29,285 bases of DNA from Saccoglossus kowalevskii (taxonomy: Eukaryota; Hemichordata; Enteropneusta; Harrimaniidae). Numbering within the stretch: the first letter of the stretch is position 1; each line of letters opens with the position of its first letter. Location of the stretch: the NCBI RefSeq assembly GCF_000003605.2, contig NW_003129362.1:283208-312492 (forward strand), in the 5' to 3' direction. The notes beneath the pieces were generated by a model that saw nothing but the letters and a program-made list of their open reading frames with translations, was not told where the DNA came from and searched no databases. A program made the translations under genes and the position numbers. This document shows positions 1-11,339 of this stretch, in pieces.

Positions 1-2410
1 CATTTTCATAGGCAGATTAATGGAACGAATCGTGCAAATATACCGGTTCCTCTTTGTATCATGTCTGTCACATGAGTGTAAATAGTTATTTGTCACTAAT
101 GACAGTCACTAAAAACTAGACAGGGACTTCTTATTGACAATGACTTGTCCTGAAGAAGGACATGTACAGTTGAAATAAGGGAGAGGCACGGTTATGATTA
201 GAGTTATGGGTGAGGGGGCACTAAGAAATATTCAATTAATTTGCACACAAAGACCTTTAGTATTTATTTCTAAAACAATTTTGGGACCCCTCAAATTTAC
301 CGTATGTAAAACGTGAAAACCAGTGTCTATGCTTATAATGGTATAGTTGTCAAGTCTCAACTATTTACACATTTCGACGCTCAAGCTTGGGTATTTACAT
401 TTGATTTCAATTTGCAATGAAAAGGGAAATACATGAATGGTATTTATGTGATGCCTTTTGTTGCATGACATTGAAATAACACAACATGCCTTTCTGGTTA
501 TATTCAACACACAATTATTTGTATTTAATTTATATGAAGCATATAGTACGTTCATCCAGAGGTTTGTTAATACACAGATTGTTTAATAGAATTGAAATAT
601 GATCCTTTATATGTTTAAAATGTCTTGAATTATTTATAAACAAAAGTAATGCGTTCATATCATTTATTAATAATGAAAAATTACTGTGACTTTTACATAA
701 AAGTGTGTAATCCGCGATCCCATGCATCCACTGAGCATTCACAGTACAAAAACTTTTGAAGATATCGTGTTGCAGTTACAGCAATTATGAATATGTCTCG
801 CCATAGAGGGCGTACGTCAGAACAATAACTTTCTGACCTAATATGCGATTTCGAATTTTCGTGAGAAGATATGGCGTTTAGAGAAAACTAGTAACTTCAC
901 ACTTGGTCTGTTTCACCATACTACCTTCCATGGTTTCACGGATACATCTGACTGTGGAAGGGTGCGGGACACTTCGACCGCAGGCTGACGTCGCACTTCG
1001 CTGTGTCTGTAGAGTTTTCATGCGCTGGGGAGAATGTAGCCCTGAGTACAGTCCTGTATGTTGGCCTCCTTTCTCCCTTCCGTTGATCATTCGGCCCCCA
1101 CAGTCCTGAGAAGTCGCATAGACCAGGAATTCGACACTATTGTGAAGGAATGTATCGGGCGATTTAAGAGACATTCAGCTTTGCACTTTTCGCCAACGTT
1201 CCAGTACTGTAAGTTCATTTTTCGGCCACAAAAGGGGATTTGTGATCGCTAGATTGGTCGATAGATGTTTTAGCTGGTTACAATCATGAAAACTGCAGAA
1301 CGGTTCTCCGCCATAAATTTGTAGACGGGTGTCGAATCCTCGGTCTATGCGACTTCTCAGAACTGTGGGGGCTGAATAATCAGCGGAAGGAGGCCAACCA
1401 ACAGGACTATTCAGGGCTAGGGGAATGAGGTGAAATCGGTGGGAGAAACACGGAATTTACTTTCGTATTTGTTAACGCTGTCTTGTGTGCAATAACGTTT
1501 TGAATAGAGACACAAGCTTTTGTTTACATTTTTTAAAGTTTCATGGTCTGAAATTAGCATGATTTCAGCGGGAATATCATATTTAACATGACGTTGTTCA
1601 TTGTAGGCCCCCGACGCCCGTGGTCGAGAAACTGAATAATAGTGACCTGTTCTAGCGCCCTCAGCGATACGATAAATATGTTGACAAATTTATCTAAGTT
1701 TGTTTAACATATTTGCCGTTTATGCACGCGTGCCATAAAAGCAAAATAGGCACGGGATATGTGTCAACTTCTATATACGTTTACATAGTGAATTGCTCCA
1801 TAACATATAACAAAATTGAAAAAGATGGGAGTCACCAGGCCATTCGCTGAGAAAATTATCGCAGTGTTTTAGTAAAAGGCAACCATGTTGTCACGTGTAT
1901 TAGAGACTTTTACCATTGAATACAATGATGGTAGGGATAATATGCCACATCTCAAATTGTTGGGTGAAAAAAAAGGAGGTAACTTATTGTTATCCGAATA
2001 ATTTAAAATCGTTAAGCAGTATCACCTAATGTCTAATGTAGAACTGTTCTAAGAATTGTCCTACGTATATATTAACGGTATGGTATTCCGTCATTACTCT
2101 GGAAATCGGTATTCGAACAAACCTTCAGAGCACCGTTACTTCACAGGACAGAACCGTATGTTAATGGGTTTTACGATTTTCGATAAAATAATTATTTATA
2201 GTTCTGCAGAAGTTGGACCATCATGATTATGAGTTGATGTGAGCTTTGCGTAATTGTAACCAATCGTAATGGTTTTGAATATACAGTCATTAATGAATTA
2301 ATTATTATTTATATGGCTCATTTTTTTACTTCCGTCGAACTTGTGATACATTTTGCAAAAAAATCTGTATTGTATTATTGATTAGTGTTTGTGTTTATAA
2401 ATCGGCTAAA
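1..2410. other. Non-coding, no gene recognised
   Basis: AT-rich DNA with no open frame showing a known motif. The foldback element at 1037-1419 is the only structure found. An ETS-type ACTTCCG lies near 2328, about 80 bases before the candidate exon at 2411. Confidence 0.6.
1037..1419. repeat. Foldback element: ~90-100-bp inverted repeats around a 191-base spacer
   Basis: The left arm (about 1037-1137) is repeated in inverse orientation at about 1329-1419. Shared blocks include GGAGGCCAAC, CAGGACT, TCAGGGCTA, GACTTCTCAG and GGTCTATGCG, with several small indels. The spacer 1138-1328 is ordinary AT-rich DNA. The 98-codon minus frame at 878-1174 and the plus frames at 903-1252 run through the left arm and have no recognisable motif. 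No flanking duplication was identified. Confidence 0.7.
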
Positions 2411-2528
2411 ATGGCTATCCTCGGGGGCGGAGCTATGTCACAGACGTTCCACGTTGCTAAGACGCGCACCACTGTACTTGTATTTCTATGGACTCTGTGT
2501 GCGCTGCTGTGGAACGCCGGTCGAGCCG
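2411..2528 (+). CDS. Candidate first coding exon encoding a signal peptide
   Basis: The ATG at 2411 has a strong context (AAAATGG). Its 39 codons look like an N-terminal signal sequence. A K/R-containing start (HVAKTRTT) is followed by a hydrophobic core VLVFLWTLCALLW and then NAGRA with a plausible cleavage site. The open frame reaches GCCG|gtgaaaat, a fair splice donor giving a phase-1 junction, which is common after signal-peptide exons. The segment is richer in GC than its flanks. It would start a secreted or membrane protein of unknown identity. Without splicing the frame runs on to a stop at 2711-2713 through non-coding-looking sequence. No family is recognised, and a chance hydrophobic frame remains possible. 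Confidence 0.35.
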
Positions 2529-3974
2529 GTGAAAATTCGAGAAAACAACACAAACTCAACTTTGAAGTAATCCTGAACAACCAAATTTACATATGTTACA
2601 CACATAGGGCTAATCTTGTTACACTGTTCAGGGGGGTCGCAACAACCACCCCAAAGTACCGTTTTCTGCGAGTTTTTGGCCTTTTTTTCACGGCGAGGGT
2701 TGCCAAGCGGTGAAAAACGCCCGGATATCCGCCCGCGAGGATATCTGGTATCGCACCAGTATTCGGGTATTTGTGCGAACAATTTAGTACATTGACTTCA
2801 GTGGGTCACATTGGTCGTTGATTGTTTATGCATGTACTTATTATAAAATTGAACTGTAGTTCAGATCTGCTGCTGAGCCATTGTGACTGGATTGCACTAC
2901 TGTTACTTTCTTGTAGACGTATTTGTCGACAATATATCATCGCTTCCAGACTAAGCACGCGCTGTATTCGGTATTGCACAACGCGCAGTACAGTATGTAA
3001 AATGGCCGAACCTTCATACTGTCGTCGTCGCCGTTGGTGGCGTATTATTCAATGGCCTGGTTGCCAAGATACAGCATTTTAAGTATACAGGTGTTTTTAA
3101 TTTCGGACAAAAAAGAACGGTTCCAGTAAAATAATTGCCGTGTTGTAAATGTTTTCTTTGCCGTAACAGTAGTTACTTGTGCTGGAACAGATGTTAGGAA
3201 CAGTACAGGTGGCGGCAACATGAAAGGAAATGAAATTAGATAAAGTCTTGATAGATTTTCATCTTTCAGGCCATCTTCATTTCCATTTCAGCTATTGTTT
3301 CTAGTAAACATTCCTTCTCCTGAGATACACTAATTACCATGATTGCGGTAGTTTTGATAGTCTAATCCGTGGGCATATACTAGCAATTACTTATGGATTA
3401 AACACTGACAATAACGACCATTTAATTGTGATCCCCGCACTTTAAGCCCGGGATTTTACCGAGAAAAACCATGCCAGTTTTGACATTGTACCGGCCCTCG
3501 TTGTTTTTTAGGTAGGAAAAAAAAAACAATCGCGCGGCAGGGGCGATGGAGTAATAGTGCACACCTTTCAAAATGAATGATTACTACATATTTGTCCATT
3601 GTTGTTGTAAGATATTTTAAAATGTCTGCTGGATAAAAAAAAGGAGGGGGTAATAAATTATTGTTAAAATAAACCTGCAGGGTAAACACACAGTTAATTT
3701 CATGTCCGGATTCTAGTTTGTCTCTGGGGCATAATGGTGATGTTGTTTTAGTTCCTGCCGAGTCCCGGGCTAGGGGAACTCGCAGTTGGCGGGTTTCATA
3801 ATTGGCTGGGACTCTGGAGTACGTATTTCGAATTCCCGACACCGCCTTGCCAACATAAACTAATGTCATCGGTATCTTGATTCTGAATTTTCCCATGAGT
3901 TAAGTAAATGATATCAGTTTATATGTGTTTCGCCCAGTACTATCGTGGTTTATTTATTTTCTATTTGTTGACAG

Positions 3975-4051
3975 AAATAACGGACAAATGCTGCAATTAT
4001 TTTCAAGTATCACTCCATGCCGGCTCTGTCTCGGCAACGCGTTCAGTATGA
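3975..4051 (+). CDS. Low-confidence candidate exon after the 2411 signal-peptide exon
   Basis: A pyrimidine-rich acceptor (tttctatttgttgacag) ends at 3974. In phase 1 from the exon at 2411-2528 the frame reads EITDKCCNYFQVSLHAGS and on to a TGA at 4049-4051, making a 64-residue secreted peptide. AATAAA follows at 4267-4272 on the plus strand. Alternatively the exon stops at 4045 before gtatga. No family is recognised, and such short acceptor-plus-frame combinations arise often by chance. Confidence 0.15.
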
Positions 4052-5492
4052 TACTGCGATCATTGCAAAATTTAGAACGACCGTTCCCAACTAAATATTC
4101 TGAATAACGCCAGTTGTCCCATCAAAACGGCACCATACGCTAATTGCATACATCGGAGTGTCTCGTCGTTTCATATTTCAACGATGGCGTGTCGCACACT
4201 ATACCGGTTTTGTGTAATTTGTCACATTTGGTTGTATGTACTGAAATGATCAAATAATGTGGTAGAAATAAAGAAAACGTAAATCTGCTTGCGAAAACCG
4301 CGGATCTCTGTTTTCGCCTCATTAATTACACCGTGAAAAGACATGTGTATAGAATATTACAGCTACTCATAATCGGCTAACCGTGTTGACGGATATGAAC
4401 GTAGACATAGACATGTCAGTGGATTGTTGACTTATTTCCGGTGACGCCTTCATTACTCTGAAGCACGTCTTTTCATCCAGCATGTTATTTCAGCTAATTT
4501 AAACTAATCCGTAATTTCGCTAATTCAAGATATTGTTAATTTAATAATAATAGTGTAGATTCTCAAGATGAGACTGACGGATGGCACTTTAGCTAAATTA
4601 AGATTATGTTAATGTGTACATTGAGTCAACTTTGCTGAAATAACAGTTTGATAACTCCTTAGAAAAAAACAGGCATATGATTCTAGAAAACACCTTTTGC
4701 CGGAGGCGATTCACGATTTCCATGCTTTTTGTTTTAATCTAAAATCCACACTTGTTTAACATGAGGCTATACATTTTTTTTTGGTGAATAATTAATCGCG
4801 TAGAATTCGCATTGATTCCCATAAACTCGGGATAATAATACTACAATACTGCCAAGTACAGAGGAGATGGTACTTTGGACGTGTATCCGATAAGAACGGA
4901 GCAGAGGGCAGTCTCATCTCTAGTGGTGCTTCGATAGCGCAGTAGACAATTGGCACTTTCAGCTCATCATTGTTTATGTCGGTCCGCTGAGAGGCGGCGT
5001 CGCACCGCAGGAACACGCTTCCCACCCTTGTCAAGGCACAACAACCGTGCCACCAGTGAAATAAGTCTGTCTGTGTTTGGACAACGAGTCGATTTTTTCT
5101 CCACGCATCTAAGTTGCAATCCGTTGGGAAATGGTCGCAAATTAGGCAGCTACTAACCCGAATGCAGGAGGAGTTATAAAAAAGAAAAAAAAAAAAAAAA
5201 CGGTAATCACTCTACTAGTGGTACCCGATTCGAGTACGGTCTTTTCAAAATGAGGCAGGAAGTCCTAGGAGGCACTGGGGAAATGATGGACATATGGAGC
5301 ATTTAGTTGTACCCATCATATTCATCTACTGCTACTATAGAAATAGACATACTCATCACATTCACGTTTGAAGTGGAATCACAATAGAAATATACATAGC
5401 CATTTTACACCCATTAAAGGCGTCTGTGCTAAAAGTGGCTTTATAATAAAAAGGTGTATATTGGCTATTTCTATTTCCACTTTTAACGTCTA

Positions 5493-5534
5493 AATATATA
5501 ATATACATATATAATATACATATATATATACACA
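5493..5534. repeat. (AT)-rich imperfect repeat
   Basis: TATAATATACATATATAAT and similar units repeat with a period of about 16 before a short (TA)n run. Confidence 0.7.
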
Positions 5535-5601
5535 TTTTATGAATGTTAGTGAATATTCCATCAAACATATTCGTAGTAAATGCTGTCACAAGTTATTTTT
5601 A

Positions 5602-5791
5602 GGGGTTGGCCATAATAATGGTAGGGGTGGTAGAAAAAACTGTGAAAATTGTTGTTTTTGAGCTAGTTTTTTCGTCTTTTTCGTAATCATTGTGTAATCC
5701 TTTTCTTACAAATAATTTCTGTCACAGTTTTCTTTCTGTAGATTTGTTTCCAAAACCAAATCTACCCCCAAAGACTCTAATGGTCAACCCC
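5602..5791. mobile_element. MITE-like element, 190 bp, GGGGTTG ends
   Basis: The left end GGGGTTGGCCAT (5602-5613) and the inverted right end GGGGTTGACCAT (5791-5780) form 12-bp terminal inverted repeats with one mismatch. A second inner match (GTAGGGG near 5621 and CTACCCCC near 5762) extends the symmetry. The interior is AT-rich and non-coding. No clear target duplication is seen, so the exact ends and family are uncertain. Confidence 0.45.
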
Positions 5792-6063
5792 GCAAAGAGT
5801 AAACTTGCGAGAGTCAAGTATGTAAACAAATAAAGGGTTCAGCCTAATTCTCACCATGCGTACTTGCAGTTTCTCGCACACTTTACCGTGCCGAAGTCAC
5901 ACTTACGGTGAACGACCCTGTCACAAACAGCATTCCCGAGCAAGAACCACAGTTGCAGAATCAAATTCGGGACGTAAGATTGGCTTGATGTTGCCTACCG
6001 GTTTGCAAGCTATCGATGAGATTTGTTTACGAAAGTGAACAACTACTACAATACTGTAAAATA

Positions 6064-6240
6064 CTTTATTTTAGCTGAAAATTAATTGTCACTGAAAAAA
6101 AAAATGAGTGTTGTATTGAATTTATTTTCACTGATTTTTGACGAGTTGAATTTGAAATTTTGGAAAAAAGGCATATTCGCTGGATGTTATTTTCACTGAA
6201 TCATTCCTTCAGCGAAAATTAATTCCAAGCGAAAATAAAG
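6064..6240. mobile_element. Tc1/mariner-like MITE, about 177 bp
   Basis: The left end CTTTATTTTAGCT (from 6064) matches the inverted right end CTTTATTTTCGCT (ending 6240) over 13 bases with one mismatch. A TA lies just outside both ends (6062-6063 and 6241-6242), and the match extends one base further as ATA...TAT. Inside, TTATTTTCACTGA occurs twice about 64 bases apart. There is no coding capacity. A TA duplication suits Tc1/mariner, but TA is frequent in this DNA. Confidence 0.5.
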
Positions 6241-6671
6241 TATCTTAAAGTATATGACGTTTTCCATGTGAAGGTCAATGTGAGTCATATCACAATTTAG
6301 ATATATCCGCACAATTGTGTCCGTCGTTTTTCTGGGAACATTTATTCAAAGCATGTAGCTGAGGTCCCTAACAATGGACAAAATGTTGCACCAATACTTT
6401 GCGGGAAAACGATAGAGTTCAAAGGTCTAATCAGCTGAAACTCGAACAAGTGGTGTTTTAGCAATTTAGATTTTTTTTCCATTTCTAACACATTACATGC
6501 GGAGAAATGACAGAACAATTGATTATACCGATCATCTCCGAAAACATGTAATGTTCGTGAGATATCGACAAGGCTATTCACAATGTGGCGTCATGTTTCA
6601 AATTATCATCCGCGTATGCGTGGCGCCGAAAAAGTAAAAACCCAGGTACGATGATAATAACCAACATTCTG

Positions 6672-7041
6672 CCCCCCCACTCCCTATATTTAGGGGGGCC
6701 TATGCTTGTCCCCTAATTTTTTTGACCCCCCCCCCCATATCTAGGGAAAGGAAGAAAATTTAACCCCCCCTTTCACGGGCTTTTCCGATGAATTTCACCC
6801 CCTATCTAGGGAACGTTTCAGTCTAGAACTCCTTTTAAACCCCCCTTTTTTGTATATCTCGGGAAGTGTTTTGAAATACACCCCCTATTTTGAGAATCTC
6901 GGGAAAACAAACAAAAAATACCCTTTTCTACGATTTTCTCGGGAAAATGTTCCCGAGACAGATCGTCAAAAAGTACCCCCTTTCCCGAGAAAATGGGAAC
7001 GCGCATGCGGCCCCCTATGGATCCTGAGTGGGGGGGGGGGG
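6672..7041. mobile_element. C/G-run element with 7-bp target duplication and internal ~40-bp repeats
   Basis: The left end is C7 ACTCC and the right end reads C12 ACTC on the opposite strand, so the ends form short inverted repeats. CATTCTG lies directly outside each end (6665-6671 and 7042-7048), which looks like a target-site duplication. The inside is built of about eight diverged units of roughly 33-54 bases. Most begin with a C run (ACCCCCTAT or similar) and continue into ATCTCGGGAA. The open frames here (6818-7111 minus, 6850-7146 plus) follow the repeats and are not evidence of a gene. The superfamily is uncertain. Confidence 0.65.
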
Positions 7042-7482
7042 CATTCTGTAACCTATGTGAATTCACGTGTATGGTACGTGGCCAATTTGATACCAAGTGA
7101 CTATATACCATTTATTCGTAGTCGCAAAGACAACACGTATTCATAATAATAAGGTATCGAATTCTAACCTAGCTATCGGTCAAGTTAGTTGGTTATTGTT
7201 ATACCAATCGCTTCTAGAGGTTAAGAATGAGCATGGAGGTAAAAAGATCTCTTTTTACCTCCATGAAATGAGGGCACGCCAACTTAATAAACTCATTCGC
7301 TAGACGCGTATTGGATAAAAAGAAGATAACATCGTAACATCTTGTAGCAAGCGCCAATTTGATACTTTTTTTTAAATTTAGATAACTCATAAACGTGCAT
7401 CATTCATTCACACTACACCGGTGGACATCGTTTCATCTAAACATATAGCTAAACAATCGTCAAGCAGATCGTTGGAATTCTG

Positions 7483-7665
7483 TGTAAACAATGTATTTTA
7501 CGTCGCACGAGTTCCACGACGCGTCACGACGAAATTTAAGGGCGGCGGTCGTCGTGCTGCGTCTGGTCGATATGGGACTCATAGCGACGTATACAACGCG
7601 TGTAAAATACATTGCTTGTTTACATGAAAATCGAACACTGTTGCACGACGACCACCGCCCTTTAA
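7483..7665. repeat. Interleaved inverted repeats (order A, B, A', B')
   Basis: Arm A, TGTAAACAATGTATTTTAC (7483-7501), returns inverted at 7602-7624 with a 3-base insertion. Arm B, AAGGGCGGCGGTCGTCGTGC (7538-7557), returns inverted at 7643-7663. The pairs cross rather than nest. A third, imperfect stem links 7514-7531 with about 7550-7568. Open frames through here on both strands (7421-7757) share this symmetry and are probably not genes. Confidence 0.65.
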
Positions 7666-8169
7666 CCGTTTTAACTACACCTGAAATTAGCGCGCAGCAT
7701 AACAATCGGCTAATCAAAAAATACGCGAGATTAAATTATATGTTTTGCAGTTGGTAATCATGCTGGTACACAGAGATGGAACTAGATGAAACAATCATGA
7801 ACGGGATCTGTTGATTCGAAGTTTCCTACGATGTACTATTATAATTACATGACCCGGGCCGCATAGTACAGCATTGATGTAGAAAGATAACAATATCATA
7901 TCCGTGCGACCAATTTTTTATACTTTAAACTGTCAAAAACATTGCGAACATTAGGGTGGTCGGCTCTTCTTCTTCAAAAAAGAAACAGCATCTGTTCTCC
8001 CAGAGGAGGGCGACACATCGGTGCTTCACGGGTAGAAGCTGGCGTTGAAACCAGACTCCGTGTCACCAACATCTCCTTTGCCGAGGGGTGAGGCCCAAGG
8101 ATCTCGGAGATACTTGTGAGAATTAAATATTATTAATTGTTACACGAAGTGTTTTTTGTATGTATGCAG

Positions 8170-8226
8170 AAACGTTTGAAACTGATTTTTCAACTTTCAC
8201 TGAGTCGGAGAACTCCACTACAATAG
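8170..8226 (+). CDS. Low-confidence candidate 57-base symmetric exon
   Basis: It is bounded by an acceptor (ttttttgtatgtatgcag) and a strong donor (ATAG|gtgagaat). Only phase 1 stays open, giving a Ser/Thr- and acid-rich peptide, TFETDFSTFTESENSTTI. Phase 1 in and out would suit the exon at 2411-2528. It is too short to be significant on its own. Confidence 0.18.
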   Translation, partial: KRLKLIFQLSLSRRTPLQ

Positions 8227-9285
8227 GTGAGAATTTCCCCCCACGCGCCTGTATCGAAAATAGTATTCCACCATACAGCGGAGGCAATCGAGGGCAACGA
8301 ATCGGAAAATCTCATTAATGGTTCTTTTGTTTTGCTTGATTCCGTCCTTGGGGGTTAATTGGGGCTCCTTCCGTCAGATGAGAGGGTCCCAGAGCGGCAC
8401 CAGCCAAACGTACAGTAGGCAACTTTATACTTTCCAAGTACCTGACATATCGGAAAATCCTAGCAATATGCTCACGTGATCCACATAAGCATACGATTAT
8501 CTATCATTTAAAGATAATCCGAGATTTCATCTCAAATTAGCTTAATTTATTATTTATTATCATTTTTTTTTATTTCAATGTGCAGTGAGTGGTGTCTGAT
8601 TACTGACTGACGTACGGTTGTTTTTTCACCACCACTGAGTCGTGTTACAACATCTGGACCATTCACGCACATACAGCAATTTCCATATTAATTATTATTA
8701 CGCAGTCGTGTTTGTGGAGAAGTATCATGGAAGAAAAACACAGGTTGCTTAGTATGAGAACAAACATATGTGGAATCGATGCACAACGATGATGAATTTT
8801 AATTATATTTCGGGTTTCGAATATGAACTAACCATGATAGGTAATGTTACCGAACAAAGTTAAAATACACTAATGTAAAAATGGCAATTTGGCTCAAGCA
8901 TAAGCACCACATGTAGCAGTGTCCGCTCCAATCAATATGGAGATGGCAAGACCACGGTGACGCCCGGTAGTAAAGTTTGTCGTTGTTTTATACAAAAAAA
9001 AATACTTCGATTTGGACTGAAACCGGCATAAACTACAGACTTGATTTACAGAGAATTGGTGTAAATGAAAATGTCATATGGGCATTGTTGTTAAGTTGTC
9101 ACAGTTATCAGTCATCGGTAGTTTGAACGATCACGGTCAACGACACGTCATTGCATGACAATGGACGCGGGCATGCGGATGACAAGATTATCATTTATAG
9201 TACTTTTCAACCCTTTGATAAGAAGAATTTAAAATTCAACGATGTTTTTTTAACTGAAAGGAATGAACGGACGTTTTTTTCACAG

Positions 9286-9312
9286 AAACTACAGTAACAA
9301 AGACCGACTTAC
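9286..9312 (+). CDS. Very low-confidence 27-base candidate microexon
   Basis: The acceptor acgtttttttcacag and donor TTAC|gtaaaat bracket 27 bases that in phase 1 read TTVTKTDL. The phase fits the candidate exons at 2411 and 8170. It is listed because the phase agrees, but a segment this short cannot be told from chance. Confidence 0.08.
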
Positions 9313-9649
9313 GTAAAATAATCAAAAGATCTAAACTAGTACTTCCCTTTTCGATTGCGTGAAACTGTAGAGAGACGGCGCCCGTATTCATACGCAGTAT
9401 GGTGGTGCCAAATAGTTATAAATCTGTGATACCAGCACGTAGCCCTCTGTATTAAAGTTTGTACTACGGGCAACAACAGCGTGTAGAATAAACATGCTTT
9501 TATCTTGATTTTGCCTCCGCTCGACCCCTCGGGGAGGGGATGCTTCTCAAAATTAAACTGATTACTTCTATACTCTCAAGTCTTTCAAATCAGATATAGC
9601 GATGCTCTATACTGCGGAAATCAACTGTATCCTTTTTTTTTCTTTCAAG

Positions 9650-9765
9650 CAATGTCTTTGTCAAACTCCCGGACAGATAAGAAATCTGTGCACTTTAACG
9701 TGGGTTATAAGGAACGGACTTTGGATTCAGTACGATTCTATCTACACATCATAAAGGCGACGCAG
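9650..9765 (+). CDS. Low-confidence candidate exon of 116 bases
   Basis: A pyrimidine run (cctttttttttctttcaag) precedes it, and a strong donor CGCAG|gtgcgag follows it. In phase 1 the frame is open throughout and leaves in phase 0. It contains an internal ATG at 9652 and the peptide KKSVHFNVGYKERTLDSVRF. Base composition is more balanced than in the flanks. No domain is recognised. It could be an internal exon of the gene suggested at 2411, a first exon, or chance. Confidence 0.2.
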
Positions 9766-10117
9766 GTGCGAGTGGAGTACTGTCCGCTTTGACAAATAAT
9801 GGGAATACGAGTGAAAAAAAAGATAATGACGCGTCTTTATTCCGAAAATTGACCTTCCAAAAAACATACATACTTTGATTCAGGCATTATTTACTTATTT
9901 TTAAGCTACAGTTAGTATGCCAATTATTGTTACATTACAATGCTTTCAAATCTGTTTCGTGTGCTGCATAATATTGACTTGTTAGTTGTGCAGATACGGA
10001 ACGATTACACGAATCAGTAGTGACGAACATACGGCGAAAGGATAGTCTCGGTATTAATACACGACATTATACTGGATATGCGAAACATTCTCAATTTGAA
10101 GTAAAACAAGTCGCACA

Positions 10118-10170
10118 GATGATGATGATGGTGATGGTGCTGGCGATAATGATAATAATAATGATAATGA
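10118..10170. repeat. (GAT)/(AAT) trinucleotide-rich tract
   Basis: GATGATGATGATGG is followed by GATAATGATAATAATAATG. It explains the Met/Ile-rich open frame at 10020-10232. Confidence 0.8.
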
Positions 10171-11339
10171 CCACTCCAGACGCGTTTGACCTCAGTAGCA
10201 ACAATGTCACCAACACACTGAGTAGAATTTAATGCGGCGATAACGACAGTTTTGATAATAACGTATCATTTATAAAGTAAATGATCTAATTATACCAATT
10301 AGATACAGTTTTGGGAGCTAATGGGATACTTATTTTTATGGTCGGGACTCCAATTGTTTTCTGATTTTGGAAATATTCACACCGATCAGTAACAGTTTTT
10401 TTTCCCACGGCTGTCGCCAAAAATGTCATAGTATGTCGTGCGACACGCACGGGGCCGTATGTTGCCGGAACAATCAGACCGATCCCCGTCAAGTTTCTAA
10501 ACTATCAAACAAAATAGATATGTACGGGTCCGGCGGGTGACAGTAGTGATGGAGCGTAATAAAAGTATGACTTACTGATTGAGATTACTAATTTCCTGCT
10601 ATCAAATAAATTTAGCACAAATTCAATTCACCGCAATTTGTCGTGACTTTATTAATTGTGGGTATGATTCAACATTGCTCTCAGCTGGAGCTTTGAAAAA
10701 TAGATGTGTGTTCCGTCGCCCCGGGCTGTACCCCCCCCCCCCCACGTTTATGTTTATACATGCCAATATTTCTGCTGAAGCTTTTTTATTACATCAATCA
10801 GGCAAGGTGGGTGAATATGAAAATACAAAAAAAAGTGAGACGGAATTCTCAATGATTTTATACTCTCTATAGCCCGAAAGTTTGGTAAGTAAACGACGCC
10901 CTAGATAACTAGATGAAGACGTTGTTGACAGTTGTCTACATCAAGAAGCCCTTATCATCGTACGCCAACTGAGTACATGCACTCATACACAGAAATAGGA
11001 AAAAATGTACGGTGATTCTGATGCCTCGGGCAAAACCTATTAACTCGTGGCGTCATTGTCAAACTTAGAGTAACGAACGTTGCTGCTGAAAATGCTATGC
11101 TGTTTAATTGAATTTTTAAACCCTGATGAGACGGTAAAACGCCGGCGATTTTCCACGACAAGGCTTTCAAAAGACCGTCCTCGATGATTCCTATTGTTGT
11201 CTTGTCACAGCACCGCGCAACACACTTTTTACCGGCACGATAAGAGCTAATACATTTACCAATGCGTAACAATATAGGGATTTATAAGTACCTATTTTCG
11301 TATTAACGAATAAAAAGATAAAAGTTGGCCAAACTGATA

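Larger units (their letters stand above)
2529..11339. other. No secure gene; repeats and candidate exons only
   Basis: It holds the elements at 5602, 6064, 6672 and 7483 and the weak plus-strand exon candidates listed separately. A hairpin TTTTTCAC...GTGAAAAA lies at about 2687-2715, and ggatatcc inverted segments follow near 2725-2745. 7955-8110 is a more GC-rich patch with several short open frames but no recognisable RNA or protein. The 146-codon minus frame (3456-3896) has homopolymer-driven composition and no motif. Confidence 0.5.

Noticed and set aside
1321-1345. tRNA-like T-arm or box B (GGTGTCGAATCC)
   Set aside because: There is one extra base compared with GGTTCGANTCC, no matching A box, no acceptor or anticodon stems, and it is part of a foldback arm.
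3456-3896. 146-codon minus-strand open frame
   Set aside because: Its lower half is driven by A/T and purine homopolymers (FFFLPKK, LLPPPFFYP), there is no domain, and a frame of this length is expected by chance in about 29 kb on six frames.
4792-5190. Minus-strand frame open for about 400 bases (80 codons after the first TTG)
   Set aside because: It has no upstream ATG, no recognised motif and poor splice context. One or two such stop-free runs are expected by chance here.
7955-8110. Possible structured RNA or snRNA in a GC-richer patch
   Set aside because: Compared from memory with U1-U7, U11, U12 and tRNA signatures, nothing matched.
10579-10872. Plus-strand frame with an exon-like end (GGCAAG|gtgggtg)
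   Set aside because: It runs through a 13-base C homopolymer and an AT-rich start, and shows no motif.
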